The position numbers and the translations under genes are program-made. Source: Cardinium endosymbiont of Culicoides punctatus (GTDB lineage Bacteria; Bacteroidota; Bacteroidia; Cytophagales; Amoebophilaceae). Taken from it: a stretch of 54,407 nt of DNA. Below, one piece after another: positions 17,339 through 26,415 of the stretch (position 1 is the first letter of the stretch; every line of letters begins with the position of its first letter). The stretch lies in contig NZ_QWJI01000014.1 of the NCBI RefSeq assembly GCF_004354815.1, positions 1-54,407 on the forward strand, given 5' to 3'. The notes below the pieces were generated by a model. It was given only the letters and a program-made list of their open reading frames with translations. It was not told where the DNA came from and did not search any database.

Positions 17339-19195
17339 TTATTCTCGTTGTCTAGTAACTCTATTACGACTTTTCTTACGTTCATCTAAATGATCTAAGA
17401 AAGCATCTCTATCAGAAATTTCATTTCCTTTTGAGTCATAATATTTACACTTATAATCATTAAAATTACGTTTATCACTATCAAAGTTTATGCCTATAAC
17501 AACAATATCCTTGTTCTGACGAACATACTGTTGGATATACTTAGTATTTTGAGTTTGTTCTATTGCAGTATGAGCATCTTGTCCATGTTTTAATTCAAAT
17601 AGATAAGTAATGTTCGGTATCGAGTTAATAACAATATCTATCCTTCCTAAATTAGAACATTTTTCACTTTCTGGATTTAGTTTAGCTCCTCTTAAAAAAG
17701 CATGAAACACTGAATGGTAAAAAGCTTCATTTTTATTTTGTTCTTGTAAAAAGAAGAAATAAGGAATACTTGAAAAAGAAGATTCAAGAGTAGACATAAA
17801 ACCATCTATATCTACTGCTACCAGAAAATTTATTAAGTTATCTTCGCTAGTTTTACCTTTTGATTTTACTGTTTCATTGAGTTCTTCATATAATGAGTCT
17901 TTAAAAGACTCTCTTACTTCATCATTAGGAAATTTTACTAATAAGGGTCTTGTATCTGAATCCCATGCTTCGTCCCATATCTTTTTTTCTTCATCTGATA
18001 ATTCTTTATACTTATCAATAGTTAGATAACCAGATTGGAACATTTTACCAATCATACTTAATTCATTTTCTTTAGGACTGGTTAATTTGTACTCTGTAGC
18101 AATAATATTTTCATTAAAATCTATATCAAAATAGGAATCATCAGCTCTTTTAGTTAAGAAAGTAGGTGTTCCTGAATTATACCAATAGTTATTTAGTTTA
18201 CCCTCTTCTAAAAACCTTAAGGTAGACCATGGATTATATACCGGAATAGTACCTTCTCCAACAGTAAATTTATACCCATTATACTTGCAACGCATCTTGC
18301 TTACAAATGTATCTCTGCTTACTTTTTTTATTTTTGCTAATTCATCTATACGTTTAATATAGGCAGAACCTTCCTGTAGTAAATCTTCTTTTTCCCTATA
18401 ACCAGCTATATCTGAATAATTTTTACTAAGCGTAATATCCTTTAGGTTATTAGGACCAGATTGACATTCTTTAAAACAGTAAGCACTAACGCCTGTAACA
18501 AATTCTAACTTAATAAAGTTATTAGAAGTAAGGCTTTTAATGACCGTTAAAAACTCTCGTACAATCAAACAGTTTTCTTCTTTTATAATGGGATCTGATT
18601 GATTGATAAACGGTGCATCATATTCGTCTACCAGGATGACTACTTTAGGTTCGTAACTTGAATCAGTCTTTTTAAGTTCTGTGAATTTTAAAATTAGTTT
18701 ATTAATTAAATTTATTGTATAATCTTTAATAAGCGTTTTTTCTGTAGGACTATCAATTTTTATATTGTATGCACAAACAATATCATACAATCTATTTATA
18801 AGAGTATATTTAACTGATTCTGAGTTATTATTATCTATTTTTGAAAAATCCACTCTAATGACAGGATGCTTCTTCCAATCATAACCAGAATTATAGATAT
18901 AGCAATCTTGAAATAGCTCTTTATTTCCTTTAGCTATTTCTTCTAATGTGCTAACAAATAAAGACTTACCAAATCTACGGGGACGGGAGAGAAAAACAGT
19001 AGCTTCTTCTTTAAATAACGTTTCAGCATGTTTTGTTTTATCTACATAATATCCTGACCTAATCACAGCTTCAATGTTAGATTTACCAATAGGTAAAATT
19101 CCTGTGTATGTTAATTTCTGTCTTTTAGTATCAGAACCTATTTCTACCTCTTCTAATGGTCTTTTATTTTTTAAGTCTTTTTGATCTTGATTCAT
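17339..19195 (-). CDS. AAA-ATPase-like / PD-(D/E)XK nuclease-superfamily protein (DUF1703 type), copy 1
   Basis: A 618-residue protein. The N-terminal AAA-ATPase-like domain begins YTGILPIGKSNIEAV, with YYVDKT near 49-54. It has a P-loop variant RPRRFGKSLF near 72-81 and a Walker B strand VVILVDEYDAPF. The C-terminal PDDEXK_9 part has GRIDIVI followed by FELKHG, the D and ExK of the nuclease fold. Function is unknown. Families like this are multicopy in Bacteroidota symbionts and some protozoan-associated bacteria. A paralogue lies at 26416. The two are nearly identical in the ATPase half and diverge in the nuclease half. No signal peptide is visible. Confidence 0.9.
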   Translation of the reverse strand: MNQDQKDLKNKRPLEEVEIGSDTKRQKLTYTGILPIGKSNIEAVIRSGYYVDKTKHAETLFKEEATVFLSRPRRFGKSLFVSTLEEIAKGNKELFQDCYIYNSGYDWKKHPVIRVDFSKIDNNNSESVKYTLINRLYDIVCAYNIKIDSPTEKTLIKDYTINLINKLILKFTELKKTDSSYEPKVVILVDEYDAPFINQSDPIIKEENCLIVREFLTVIKSLTSNNFIKLEFVTGVSAYCFKECQSGPNNLKDITLSKNYSDIAGYREKEDLLQEGSAYIKRIDELAKIKKVSRDTFVSKMRCKYNGYKFTVGEGTIPVYNPWSTLRFLEEGKLNNYWYNSGTPTFLTKRADDSYFDIDFNENIIATEYKLTSPKENELSMIGKMFQSGYLTIDKYKELSDEEKKIWDEAWDSDTRPLLVKFPNDEVRESFKDSLYEELNETVKSKGKTSEDNLINFLVAVDIDGFMSTLESSFSSIPYFFFLQEQNKNEAFYHSVFHAFLRGAKLNPESEKCSNLGRIDIVINSIPNITYLFELKHGQDAHTAIEQTQNTKYIQQYVRQNKDIVVIGINFDSDKRNFNDYKCKYYDSKGNEISDRDAFLDHLDERKKSRNRVTRQRE

Positions 19196-19269
19196 ACCAT
19201 ACTTATTTGCTTTACATGAAAATAAAGATAGTATAAGACACAGTAATACCGTGTCAATATTTTTGTTTT

Positions 19270-19390
19270 TTTAGTGGTGGTTTAAATATATGATGTCATA
19301 GAAGTCTATTGACTTTACGCACCCCCTATTTCTTACCGTATCACACCGGATTACTCTTTTGTGTTCTTGACACACTAAACCACCACCAAA
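19270..19390. mobile_element. 121-bp inverted-repeat element upstream of DUF1703-type copy 1
   Basis: The ends TTTAGTGGTGGTTTA (19270-19284) and TAAACCACCACCAAA (19376-19390) are inverted repeats with one mismatch in 15. The left end lies exactly where the sequence shared with the upstream region of DUF1703-type copy 2 (28321-28397) stops. That fits an insertion or a recombination breakpoint. There is no coding capacity. I see no clear target duplication. Confidence 0.5.
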
Positions 19391-19414
19391 CACACAAAAT
19401 TGGCAACATGCTCA

Positions 19415-20311
19415 TTATCGATATCTTTTCATATAATCATATGCATGCCATCGTTCAAAACAAGAATGCATGCTATGTCCCCAATGGCGGATCTCCCTTA
19501 GAAAAACTTCTCGAAAAGAAGACTTATCCAAAACGCTGTAATACGGTCTCTTAACATGATCCGTTTGTGATGATGAGACAGGAACCAAAGTGGAAGAAGT
19601 CGGAATTTTTCTCAAAATAGCATGGGCAAAATCATACCAACTGGCAACACCTTCATTGGTGTAGTGATAGATTCCAGGTGGACAGTAAGCTATGTGATTA
19701 TCGCTTATCTTCTTAAGCACTTCTCCAATAGCTTCAGCTAAATCCCTTACATATGTGGGACTTCCTATTTGATCATCGGGCACTTGAATCGTCTCATTTT
19801 TTTTCCCTGACTCAATGATTCTAGTGAAAAAATTATCACCACATTCATGATACAACCAAGATGTTCTTATGATATAATATTGCTCTGCAATCTCTGTAAT
19901 TAACTTTTCTCCCGCTAATTTAGAATGGCCATATTGATTCACTGGTTCAGTAGGATCATTTGGTTTCAATGGGCATCCTAATGTTGTACCAAAAACGTAA
20001 TCTGTAGAAATATGAATAAGTGGGATATTGTATTTACGTGACAATGTAGCCAAATTACCTGCGCCAATACTATTTACTTCAAAGCATGCTTTAACTTCTT
20101 GTTCTGCACGTTGTACATCTGTATAGGCGGCACAATTGATTATATACCGTACAGGATGTTTTGTAACATAGGCTTCTAACTGAGCTGTATCTGTAATATC
20201 AAGATCTGACTTACTACAATAAAGGGGAGTGATTAATCTGTGATATTTAAAAGTATCCTGTAATGTGGAACCTAACAGACCATTCGCACCAGTAATTAAA
20301 ACAGCATCCAT
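19415..20311 (-). CDS. rfbD: dTDP-4-dehydrorhamnose reductase-like NAD(P)-dependent sugar reductase
   Basis: The 298-residue protein has an extended SDR fold: N-terminal ITGANGLLG (residues 6-14), NCAAYTDVQRAE near 59-70, the active-site context STDYVFGT, and the YxxxK pair in YGHSKLAGEK. The C-terminal substrate lobe is RmlD-like. Members reduce dTDP-4-keto-rhamnose in rhamnose synthesis. The partners rmlA, rmlB and rmlC are not adjacent, so the actual substrate is uncertain. The start at 20311 puts the Rossmann motif at the normal position. The gene is separated by 79 bp from fabV. Confidence 0.85.
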   Translation of the reverse strand: MDAVLITGANGLLGSTLQDTFKYHRLITPLYCSKSDLDITDTAQLEAYVTKHPVRYIINCAAYTDVQRAEQEVKACFEVNSIGAGNLATLSRKYNIPLIHISTDYVFGTTLGCPLKPNDPTEPVNQYGHSKLAGEKLITEIAEQYYIIRTSWLYHECGDNFFTRIIESGKKNETIQVPDDQIGSPTYVRDLAEAIGEVLKKISDNHIAYCPPGIYHYTNEGVASWYDFAHAILRKIPTSSTLVPVSSSQTDHVKRPYYSVLDKSSFREVFLREIRHWGHSMHSCFERWHAYDYMKRYR

Positions 20312-20390
20312 AAAAAATAAACTATGTACACAAATGGATATTATTGTAGGACGTTTCTTATTTGTTTTCAGTAATACAGAAACATGAACT

Positions 20391-21611
20391 TTACACTCGT
20401 TCTTTAAATACTAAAGAAGGAATAGAAATATCTACAATACATTCATTTTGATAATCAATATCATCTACAGAAAACCCAAATAATTTGTAAAAGTCATGTC
20501 TATATCCTTTAAGATCAGTAATTTTATCTATATTTCCAACACTTACTTCCGACCAAAGTTCTGAAACCATTTGTTGAACATCTTCACGCATCTCCCAATC
20601 ATCGATGCGGACTAACCCTTCGGTATCTACTGGTACATGCCCATCTTGTCTATATAAAAAATTTGCATACAACCGATACATTTGCTCTATACATCCTTCA
20701 TGCAAATTTTTCTCTTTCATAACCTTGTATAGCAACGATATGTATAGTGGGACTACAGGTATAGCAGCACTAGCCTGAGTCACCAAAGCTTTATTTACAG
20801 AAATAAAAGCTTGTCCAGAAGTGTCACTAAGTTTCTGTGTTAGTAGCTTACTGGTTTCTTCTAAATGCTTTTTCGCTTGACCAATAGTACCCCTGGAATA
20901 GATTGGCTGAGTCAACTCTGGGCCTATATAGGAATAAGCCACTGTTTTTACTCCTGGTGCCAGTAGCTTTGCATCTAGTAAAGCATCTATCCACATCATC
21001 CAGTCTTCGCCTCCCATAACTGCAACAGTATGCTCTACTTCTTTAGGGGTTGCTGGATCAATATGGATGTCTGAAATTTGACCAGACATTATATCAATGG
21101 TTTTACTAGTGTAAGCTTCTCCAATAGGTTTTAAAACTGAGTTAAAGAGCGTTCCTGTTTTAGGATGGGTACGCCGTGGAGATGCCAGGCTATATACTAC
21201 AAGATCCACTCCACCTCCCCAATCTCGTTTGATAAGGTCAATAGTTTCGTCTTTAATGCTATTGGAGAAAGCATCACCATTAATGCTTTTTGCATAGAGG
21301 TCTGCTTGACCAGCGGCTTGCTCAAATGCAGCAGTATTGTACCAACCAGCAGAAGCAGTCCGCCTGCTGTCTGCTGGTCGTTCAAAGAAAATACCTATCG
21401 TTTCAGCTTTAGCACCAAAAGCCGTTACTATCCTACTAGACATACCATAACCTGTAGATGCGCCAATAATCAGCACCTTTTTGGGTCCTTTTCTAATAGG
21501 ATGCTGATTGGTTACATATTTAATTTGATCTAATGTATTTTTAAAACACCCCGCTGGATGGGTTGTAGTACATATAAAGCCACGTATTTTAGGTTCTATA
21601 AACATGTTCAT
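20391..21611 (-). CDS. fabV: Enoyl-ACP/trans-2-enoyl-CoA reductase, NADH-dependent
   Basis: The last reductive step of fatty-acid elongation. The 406-residue length matches FabV, which is longer than FabI. Evidence is the N-terminus PKIRGFICTTTHPAGC, the NADH-binding GASTGYG at 50-56, and the catalytic Y-x8-K pair at Tyr238 and Lys247 in YSRGTIGQAK. A second start two codons later (21605) would give the commoner N-terminus and cannot be excluded. FabV is intrinsically insensitive to triclosan in studied species. The neighbours are not fatty-acid genes. Confidence 0.94.
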   Translation of the reverse strand: MNMFIEPKIRGFICTTTHPAGCFKNTLDQIKYVTNQHPIRKGPKKVLIIGASTGYGMSSRIVTAFGAKAETIGIFFERPADSRRTASAGWYNTAAFEQAAGQADLYAKSINGDAFSNSIKDETIDLIKRDWGGGVDLVVYSLASPRRTHPKTGTLFNSVLKPIGEAYTSKTIDIMSGQISDIHIDPATPKEVEHTVAVMGGEDWMMWIDALLDAKLLAPGVKTVAYSYIGPELTQPIYSRGTIGQAKKHLEETSKLLTQKLSDTSGQAFISVNKALVTQASAAIPVVPLYISLLYKVMKEKNLHEGCIEQMYRLYANFLYRQDGHVPVDTEGLVRIDDWEMREDVQQMVSELWSEVSVGNIDKITDLKGYRHDFYKLFGFSVDDIDYQNECIVDISIPSLVFKERV

Positions 21612-21644
21612 ATATATTGCTTTATTTCAGTGTGGCTTTAATTT

Positions 21645-22118
21645 TTATTTCCCCATGTTAGCAACATCTTCTATAGGATCCTCTTCACTAAGAAAATGCT
21701 TAGCATCGTAGGAGGTATCATATAAAGAAGCATCAGGCGTAACTGGTTCATTTTGCTGTGGTTTATTTTTGCCCATTTTGCATTTCCCATCAAAACAAGC
21801 ACCCTCTTCAAAAACTAATTTACTAGCAATAATATCACCGAATACCACAGCTGTTGATTTCAATACAAGTAGCTCTACCACTTCTATCGTTCCTCTCACT
21901 TCCCCACCAATTTCAGCATTCTGCGCAAAAATATTGCCCTGTACTTGTGCCGTATGACTCAAAACTGCTTTTGCTTTTGTTTGAATACCGCCAGTTATCT
22001 TTCCTTCTATACGTATATTTCCCGTAGCACTGATATTTCCCTCAAGGTTTGATCCTTGCCCTATAATATTACTAACTGTCACAGGATTTCTATCTTTATT
22101 GATTTTGTTATTAAACAT
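21645..22118 (-). CDS. Bactofilin (polymer-forming cytoskeletal protein)
   Basis: A 157-residue protein whose central part (about 20-120) is a right-handed beta-helix typical of bactofilins. It shows regular short hydrophobic repeats such as GNISATGNIRIEGKITGGI, flanked by disordered ends. Bactofilins self-assemble into filaments without nucleotides and often scaffold peptidoglycan enzymes. The M23 peptidase gene lies only 4 bp upstream on the same strand, a common bactofilin partnership. Confidence 0.9.
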   Translation of the reverse strand: MFNNKINKDRNPVTVSNIIGQGSNLEGNISATGNIRIEGKITGGIQTKAKAVLSHTAQVQGNIFAQNAEIGGEVRGTIEVVELLVLKSTAVVFGDIIASKLVFEEGACFDGKCKMGKNKPQQNEPVTPDASLYDTSYDAKHFLSEEDPIEDVANMGK

Positions 22119-22122
22119 TTTT

Positions 22123-22971
22123 CTAGAATTTAATAAATTCCTCAGGATTTAATGGAATACCTTCATTCCAAAGCTCAAAGTGGAGATGTGGACCTGTAGA
22201 AATTTCCCCAGAGTTTCCCATAAGTGCAATTACATCACCTGCTCTAATTAAGTTACCAACTTTTTTAAATAAAACGGAACAGTGTTTACAAATTGAAACC
22301 AAATTATTATGATGTTGAATAGCTATAACCCACCCTGTTTCTACTGACCAATCAGCAAAAATAACTATTCCTGTCGCTATTCCTTTAATCGGTTCCTTAT
22401 CTTTTGCAACAATATCTACTCCATAATGGCCACTTTTTTGATTAAATGACTCTGTAACCATCCCTTTTATAGGAGGGAAAAATAAACTTGGATGTTTTTG
22501 CAATGCAGATACTTGGAACGTTGCCACCGTTTGTTTTGGGATAGATGCTTGAATGGCTGGTGCATGGTCTTTTTTTACTGCATCATGCATATCAGTTGCT
22601 GATGATACGGTATCGATTTTTGTGGTAGTAGCAGATTGTTTAGTTGTTCCTTGAATAACATTTTGGAGTATTTCAATAAACTTTGTTTGTGATTCAATTT
22701 GTTGTTCTAGCTCCTCTACTGTGGTAGCCAAACAGAGTATTTTCTTTTGGTTTTCCATCTCTATATAGGTAGGATTCATCCACTTGGATAAAACGGTTTT
22801 GGCTAGAAAGAGCCCAAGAGAAAGGCTTCCAAAGAACCATAAACAAACTAGTATTATTATGGTTGCATAACTAAAAGGGGCCGTTACATATTCTGCAAAA
22901 TTTTCCACGTTTCGAATAATCAGCTGGTAACGACTTTCAAACCCATTCAAAATTTTTCTATATATACCCAA
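22123..22971 (-). CDS. M23-family (LytM/DD-endopeptidase type) membrane-anchored peptidase
   Basis: A 282-residue protein with one N-terminal membrane helix (about 36-56), a coiled segment (about 75-115) and a C-terminal M23 domain. The zinc ligands are recognisable in GHYGVDIVA and HLHFELW. The domain is complete, so an active endopeptidase is plausible. Such enzymes cut peptide cross-links of murein. The gene is the probable first gene of an operon with bactofilin. Together with dapF this points to residual peptidoglycan turnover; whether a full wall is made cannot be told from this window. Confidence 0.9.
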   Translation of the reverse strand: MGIYRKILNGFESRYQLIIRNVENFAEYVTAPFSYATIIILVCLWFFGSLSLGLFLAKTVLSKWMNPTYIEMENQKKILCLATTVEELEQQIESQTKFIEILQNVIQGTTKQSATTTKIDTVSSATDMHDAVKKDHAPAIQASIPKQTVATFQVSALQKHPSLFFPPIKGMVTESFNQKSGHYGVDIVAKDKEPIKGIATGIVIFADWSVETGWVIAIQHHNNLVSICKHCSVLFKKVGNLIRAGDVIALMGNSGEISTGPHLHFELWNEGIPLNPEEFIKF

Positions 22972-23055
22972 CGATCAATCAGTTTTTGACTTATTCAACA
23001 ATAATTATCAGCTAGCGTTCAATATTTTGAATCACTAAATTTACTACCAAGCATG

Positions 23056-23130
23056 TGGGCAGTATTGGACTCGAACCAACGACCTTTCCGATGTCAACGG
23101 AATGCTCTAAACCAACTGAGCTAACCACCC
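23056..23130 (-). tRNA. tRNA-Val (GAC)
   Basis: The minus strand gives acceptor GGGTGGT/ACTGCCC with two G-U pairs, D arm AGCTCAGTTGGTTTAGAGC, and anticodon stem-loop TTCCG-TTGACAT-CGGAA with anticodon GAC. The T loop is TTCGAGT. CCA is not encoded. It lies 77 bp from tRNA-Leu on the same strand. Confidence 0.95.
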
Positions 23131-23207
23131 AAATAGAAAAAAGAATTAAATCTCTTTCTTTTACATTTAATCAATAGTTTTAGCTCTCATAAATAGGTAA
23201 GTCAGCG

Positions 23208-23289
23208 TGCACACAGGGGGAGTCGAACCCCCACACCCGAAGGCACCACCCCCTCAAGATGGCGTGTATACCAATTTCACCATGTGTGC
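23208..23289 (-). tRNA. tRNA-Leu (GAG)
   Basis: The minus strand gives a class II tRNA with acceptor GCACACA/TGTGTGC. The anticodon loop is TTGAGGG (anticodon GAG) on the stem CCATC/GGTGG. The variable arm TGCCTTCGGGTG is short but stem-forming, and the T arm GGGGG-TTCGACT-CCCCC is strong. CCA is not encoded. It is probably co-transcribed with tRNA-Val. Confidence 0.93.
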
Positions 23290-23399
23290 AAAAGACAAAA
23301 TAGTTTTGACGCTTCTTTATTTTAGAACGTAAAAACAACTAAACTTAAAGCAAGTTAATAAATATTAGCGCTTGTGCCAAACTGAATGTATAGCGAAGC

Positions 23400-23969
23400 T
23401 TACGTTATCTTTGATGTGACATCGTGCTTCCACCATCTACTTCTTTTATAGAACTGATGGCTTAGTATACCTATGCCAATACCTAATATGGCTCCACAAA
23501 GAATGTCTAGTGGATAATGCATACCTCCATATATGCGACCATAAGAAATAATGGTCGCCCAAATAAAAAAAAGGAAAGCATACCTATATTTTGGCTTAAA
23601 AGTTTCCCAAAAAATCATTGAAAAGGAAAAGGTATTGCTGGCATGAGAAGATGGGAATCCATATAGCCCTTCATGATCCCCCACAAGATGCAGCAATGAA
23701 ATATCTATCTGATAACAGGGGCGATATTTTGCAAAAAATGGTTTACAGACGGATGCAGAAAATTGATCTGAAATAACAATAGTTGCTGTAAAAAAAAGCA
23801 CACCTGGCCAACCCAGTCTGTTTTTTATGAAGAAGAACAAAAAAATATACAAAGGCACCCAGAAATAAACCGTTGTAATGTGTCTAAAAAAATGGTCAAA
23901 AATGGGATGGTGGCATTGGTTTAGTATTAAAAACAATGCTTTATCTAACTCATTAAAAAAAATTTGCAT
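23400..23969 (-). CDS. PAP2-family phosphatase (undecaprenyl-PP or phosphatidate phosphatase type)
   Basis: A 189-residue membrane protein with about five helices. It has the three PAP2 motifs: KPFFAKYRP (KxxxxxxRP), FPSSHAS (PSGH variant) and GRIYGGMHYPLDI (SRxxxxxHxxxD variant). Members dephosphorylate lipid pyrophosphates at the outer face of the inner membrane. Recycling of undecaprenyl pyrophosphate would fit the nearby murein-related genes, but the substrate cannot be read from sequence. Confidence 0.88.
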   Translation of the reverse strand: MQIFFNELDKALFLILNQCHHPIFDHFFRHITTVYFWVPLYIFLFFFIKNRLGWPGVLFFTATIVISDQFSASVCKPFFAKYRPCYQIDISLLHLVGDHEGLYGFPSSHASNTFSFSMIFWETFKPKYRYAFLFFIWATIISYGRIYGGMHYPLDILCGAILGIGIGILSHQFYKRSRWWKHDVTSKIT

Positions 23970-24167
23970 CGTTTATTACAGCGTAATTAGTTGGTTCTAA
24001 ACTATTTTCCCAAAACTAACACGTATGGAAAATACCTAGTGTGCTAGTAACTGACTGGTCCGAATAGTCATTATTTTTTAGGAACAAGAAAGCAAGCAAA
24101 AATTCATGGAATCCATGATATTCATTTACGCAGGTGACTGTCTACGCTCATATTGCTTTATATGAAA

Positions 24168-24348
24168 TAGACCTGTTGCGTAAGTCCTCGGCCCACTGAA
24201 GCAGATTAAAATCTACTCTAAAATCCATTTTTCTTCATTATAAAATGACAAATAATATGATATTTTGTCTTTATTTTGGCCGTTTATGTTCAAATCCTAA
24301 TATGTAGAAACCTGAATTTTTACCGGGCTGACTTACGCAACAGGTCTA
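24168..24348. mobile_element. 181-bp MITE-like element with 19-bp terminal inverted repeats
   Basis: The left end TAGACCTGTTGCGTAAGTC (24168-24186) is exactly complementary to the right end at 24330-24348, and the similarity extends further inward with a 2-base slip to GGCCC/GGGCT. The inner 140 bp is AT-rich with no ORF. A 3-bp AAT flanks both sides of AGACC...GGTCT and may be the target duplication. It is probably a non-autonomous relative of an IS5-type element. It lies between the PAP2 gene and the peptide-binding protein gene. Confidence 0.75.
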
Positions 24349-24375
24349 ATGCAGCCATGAACGGAATATACGATT

Positions 24376-26100
24376 TTATGGGTCTACATCTACATATTGT
24401 TCTGCTCCACGTGAATATAGGTCTATTGCATAGTTCTTTACACGTTTGTGCACCAGCATATACTCAGGAAGCGCGGGTAGCAATAATGCGGGCATCGTTT
24501 CTACCAACATTCCATTTAATTTTTCATATGCTGCTGTTTTTTCTGGGAAATCCTCCATTTGTACAGCTTGATCATACAATTTATCAAATGTTGGATCTTC
24601 CATATGTATTCCACCACCTACGGTTTTAAACCGCAATCCACAAAAAAAATCTGATGCATCTGGAAAATCAGTTATTGAGCCTAGTTTCGATATCAAATAA
24701 TCTTTTTCTAAAAGTTTTTTTAATAATTCGGGGAAAGTAGATTGTTGGATCTCTACTTTAATACCCAGCTTATCCATGCACTTTGCAAAAAACTCCAATT
24801 GTATTCTATGCTTAGTCGCTATGGAAGTATTTACTGTAAGTGTAGGTAGTCCTTTGCCATTTGGGTAACCCGCATCTGCCAAATATTGTCTGGCTTTTTC
24901 TAGATCATAGGTTATATAGGGGTTTACCAGTTCTGGATTATATCCCACAAAAGAACTGGGTATAAAAGATGGATATATAATACCCAGTCCATCGCAAAAA
25001 AGTTTATTGTAGGCCTCCCTATCAAAAGCCAATGACATAGCTTGACGCAATTTCTGATTATCTAAAGGCTTTTTTAAACAATTAAAGCCTATATAATACA
25101 TGCTTGAACAGGCTTCTTCAACTAAAGAGACACCTTGCTGCTTGAGTTCTTGTTTTAATGTCCCATTTTCAAATACCTGTTGTGTATAGGTACTTACAAC
25201 TTCAACGCAATCTATTACTTTGTTTTTGAACTGCAACCAACGTGGTTGTTCTTCGTGCATAACATGGTAAATAATTTTATCAAGAAATGGCACCTTTTTA
25301 CCAGCTGGGCCTAACATATGTTGCAATGCTGGTGATGCATCTGTAGGGTAATATTTTTCTCTAAAATTTTTGTTTTTACTAAAAACAATTTTGTTACTTT
25401 GTGCGTTAAAATGGTCTAATGTAAAAGGCCCCGTACCTACTGGATGATTTACAAAGGCATCTCCATAGTATTCCACTGCCTCTTTAGCTACTACACTAGT
25501 AGAAGCCCTTGCTAATGCATGCAAAAATATTGGATGTTTTGTAATCAGGGTAAATTGTAACGTATATCTATCCAAGGCCTTGATACCTTCAACAGGGTAG
25601 CTATAATCCCCTTTATGGATCACCACATGCTTATTAAATGCCCTATATCCTTTTATAGAATTTGCAAGCTGATCAAAATGAGGAGAGCGCACTGCTGGGT
25701 CTGCAATTCTTTTAAAGGTATAGACAAAGTCCTCAGCGGTTAGTTCTTTCCCTTTTCCATTAGGAAAACAAACATTATCATGAAAATAGACTCCTTTTTT
25801 TATGGAAAAAGTATAGGTTAACCCATCTTCAGACACAGTTGGCATAGATTCCGCCAAGTTTGGTATAAGTTCGCTAGGCCTTTTTAGATAATGATATTCC
25901 AACAAATTTTCATAAACCTTTCCAGTCAGTTGAGTAGCATAGAGGCTTGTTACTGTTGCTGGATCCATACCATCAACTTTACTGTCAAGGGACAAGTTAA
26001 GTACTTTTTCCGTATTTTTCCCTTCTTGTTTAGGCCAAAAATTGATGACCAATGTAAGCAATACGGCAAGAAACAATAGATATCTCACAAATTTATTCAT
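24376..26100 (-). CDS. ABC transporter substrate-binding protein, oligopeptide type (SBP_bac_5)
   Basis: A 574-residue periplasmic binding protein with an N-terminal hydrophobic helix (about 5-22). That helix acts as an uncleaved anchor or signal, as no lipobox is seen. The family signature around 60-110 (YENLLEYH, PNLAESM, YTFSIKKGVYFHD), the AEDFVYTFKRIADP segment and the conserved HPVGTGPF (about 215-222) mark the OppA/DppA class. It captures peptides for an ABC permease. No permease or ATPase genes are adjacent. Peptide import fits an intracellular bacterium. The C-terminal codons lie 28 bp from the MITE-like element. Confidence 0.9.
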   Translation of the reverse strand: MNKFVRYLLFLAVLLTLVINFWPKQEGKNTEKVLNLSLDSKVDGMDPATVTSLYATQLTGKVYENLLEYHYLKRPSELIPNLAESMPTVSEDGLTYTFSIKKGVYFHDNVCFPNGKGKELTAEDFVYTFKRIADPAVRSPHFDQLANSIKGYRAFNKHVVIHKGDYSYPVEGIKALDRYTLQFTLITKHPIFLHALARASTSVVAKEAVEYYGDAFVNHPVGTGPFTLDHFNAQSNKIVFSKNKNFREKYYPTDASPALQHMLGPAGKKVPFLDKIIYHVMHEEQPRWLQFKNKVIDCVEVVSTYTQQVFENGTLKQELKQQGVSLVEEACSSMYYIGFNCLKKPLDNQKLRQAMSLAFDREAYNKLFCDGLGIIYPSFIPSSFVGYNPELVNPYITYDLEKARQYLADAGYPNGKGLPTLTVNTSIATKHRIQLEFFAKCMDKLGIKVEIQQSTFPELLKKLLEKDYLISKLGSITDFPDASDFFCGLRFKTVGGGIHMEDPTFDKLYDQAVQMEDFPEKTAAYEKLNGMLVETMPALLLPALPEYMLVHKRVKNYAIDLYSRGAEQYVDVDP

Positions 26101-26415
26101 AGCTAAGATTAGGTTTGGTGTTAAAAAATGCCCTTCAAAAACAAATCCGTGTAATAAAGCATACTAAAGATTTCCATTTTTTCTTTTAACATCATACATG
26201 ACAAGCCATGCAGTACATATAATAATCTTATTATTGAAACAATCCGTTGTTTTTTCAGGTTTAAAATAGAAATAATTTTGAATATTTAAAAATCATGTTA
26301 ACTTAATTACGACATTTTATAAAATAAACCGCAAAAATCAGGCCTTTCGCATTTTTAGTTAAAAGCTGTATATGGCACGAGGCGAGGCTTTTGAATAGAT
26401 TATGTAAAATGTTTG
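26101..26415. other. Intergenic stretch with a diverged repeat fragment
   Basis: No ORF or RNA gene is visible. A segment near 26380-26406 resembles the reverse complement of the 3'-end repeat at 17305-17334 (TTCAAAAGCCTC core). The rest is AT-rich and featureless. Confidence 0.4.

Noticed and set aside
24403-24418. Second parS-like site (TGCTCCACGTGAATAT)
   Set aside because: Only 13 of 16 positions match, and it lies in the coding region of the peptide-binding protein; it is probably chance.
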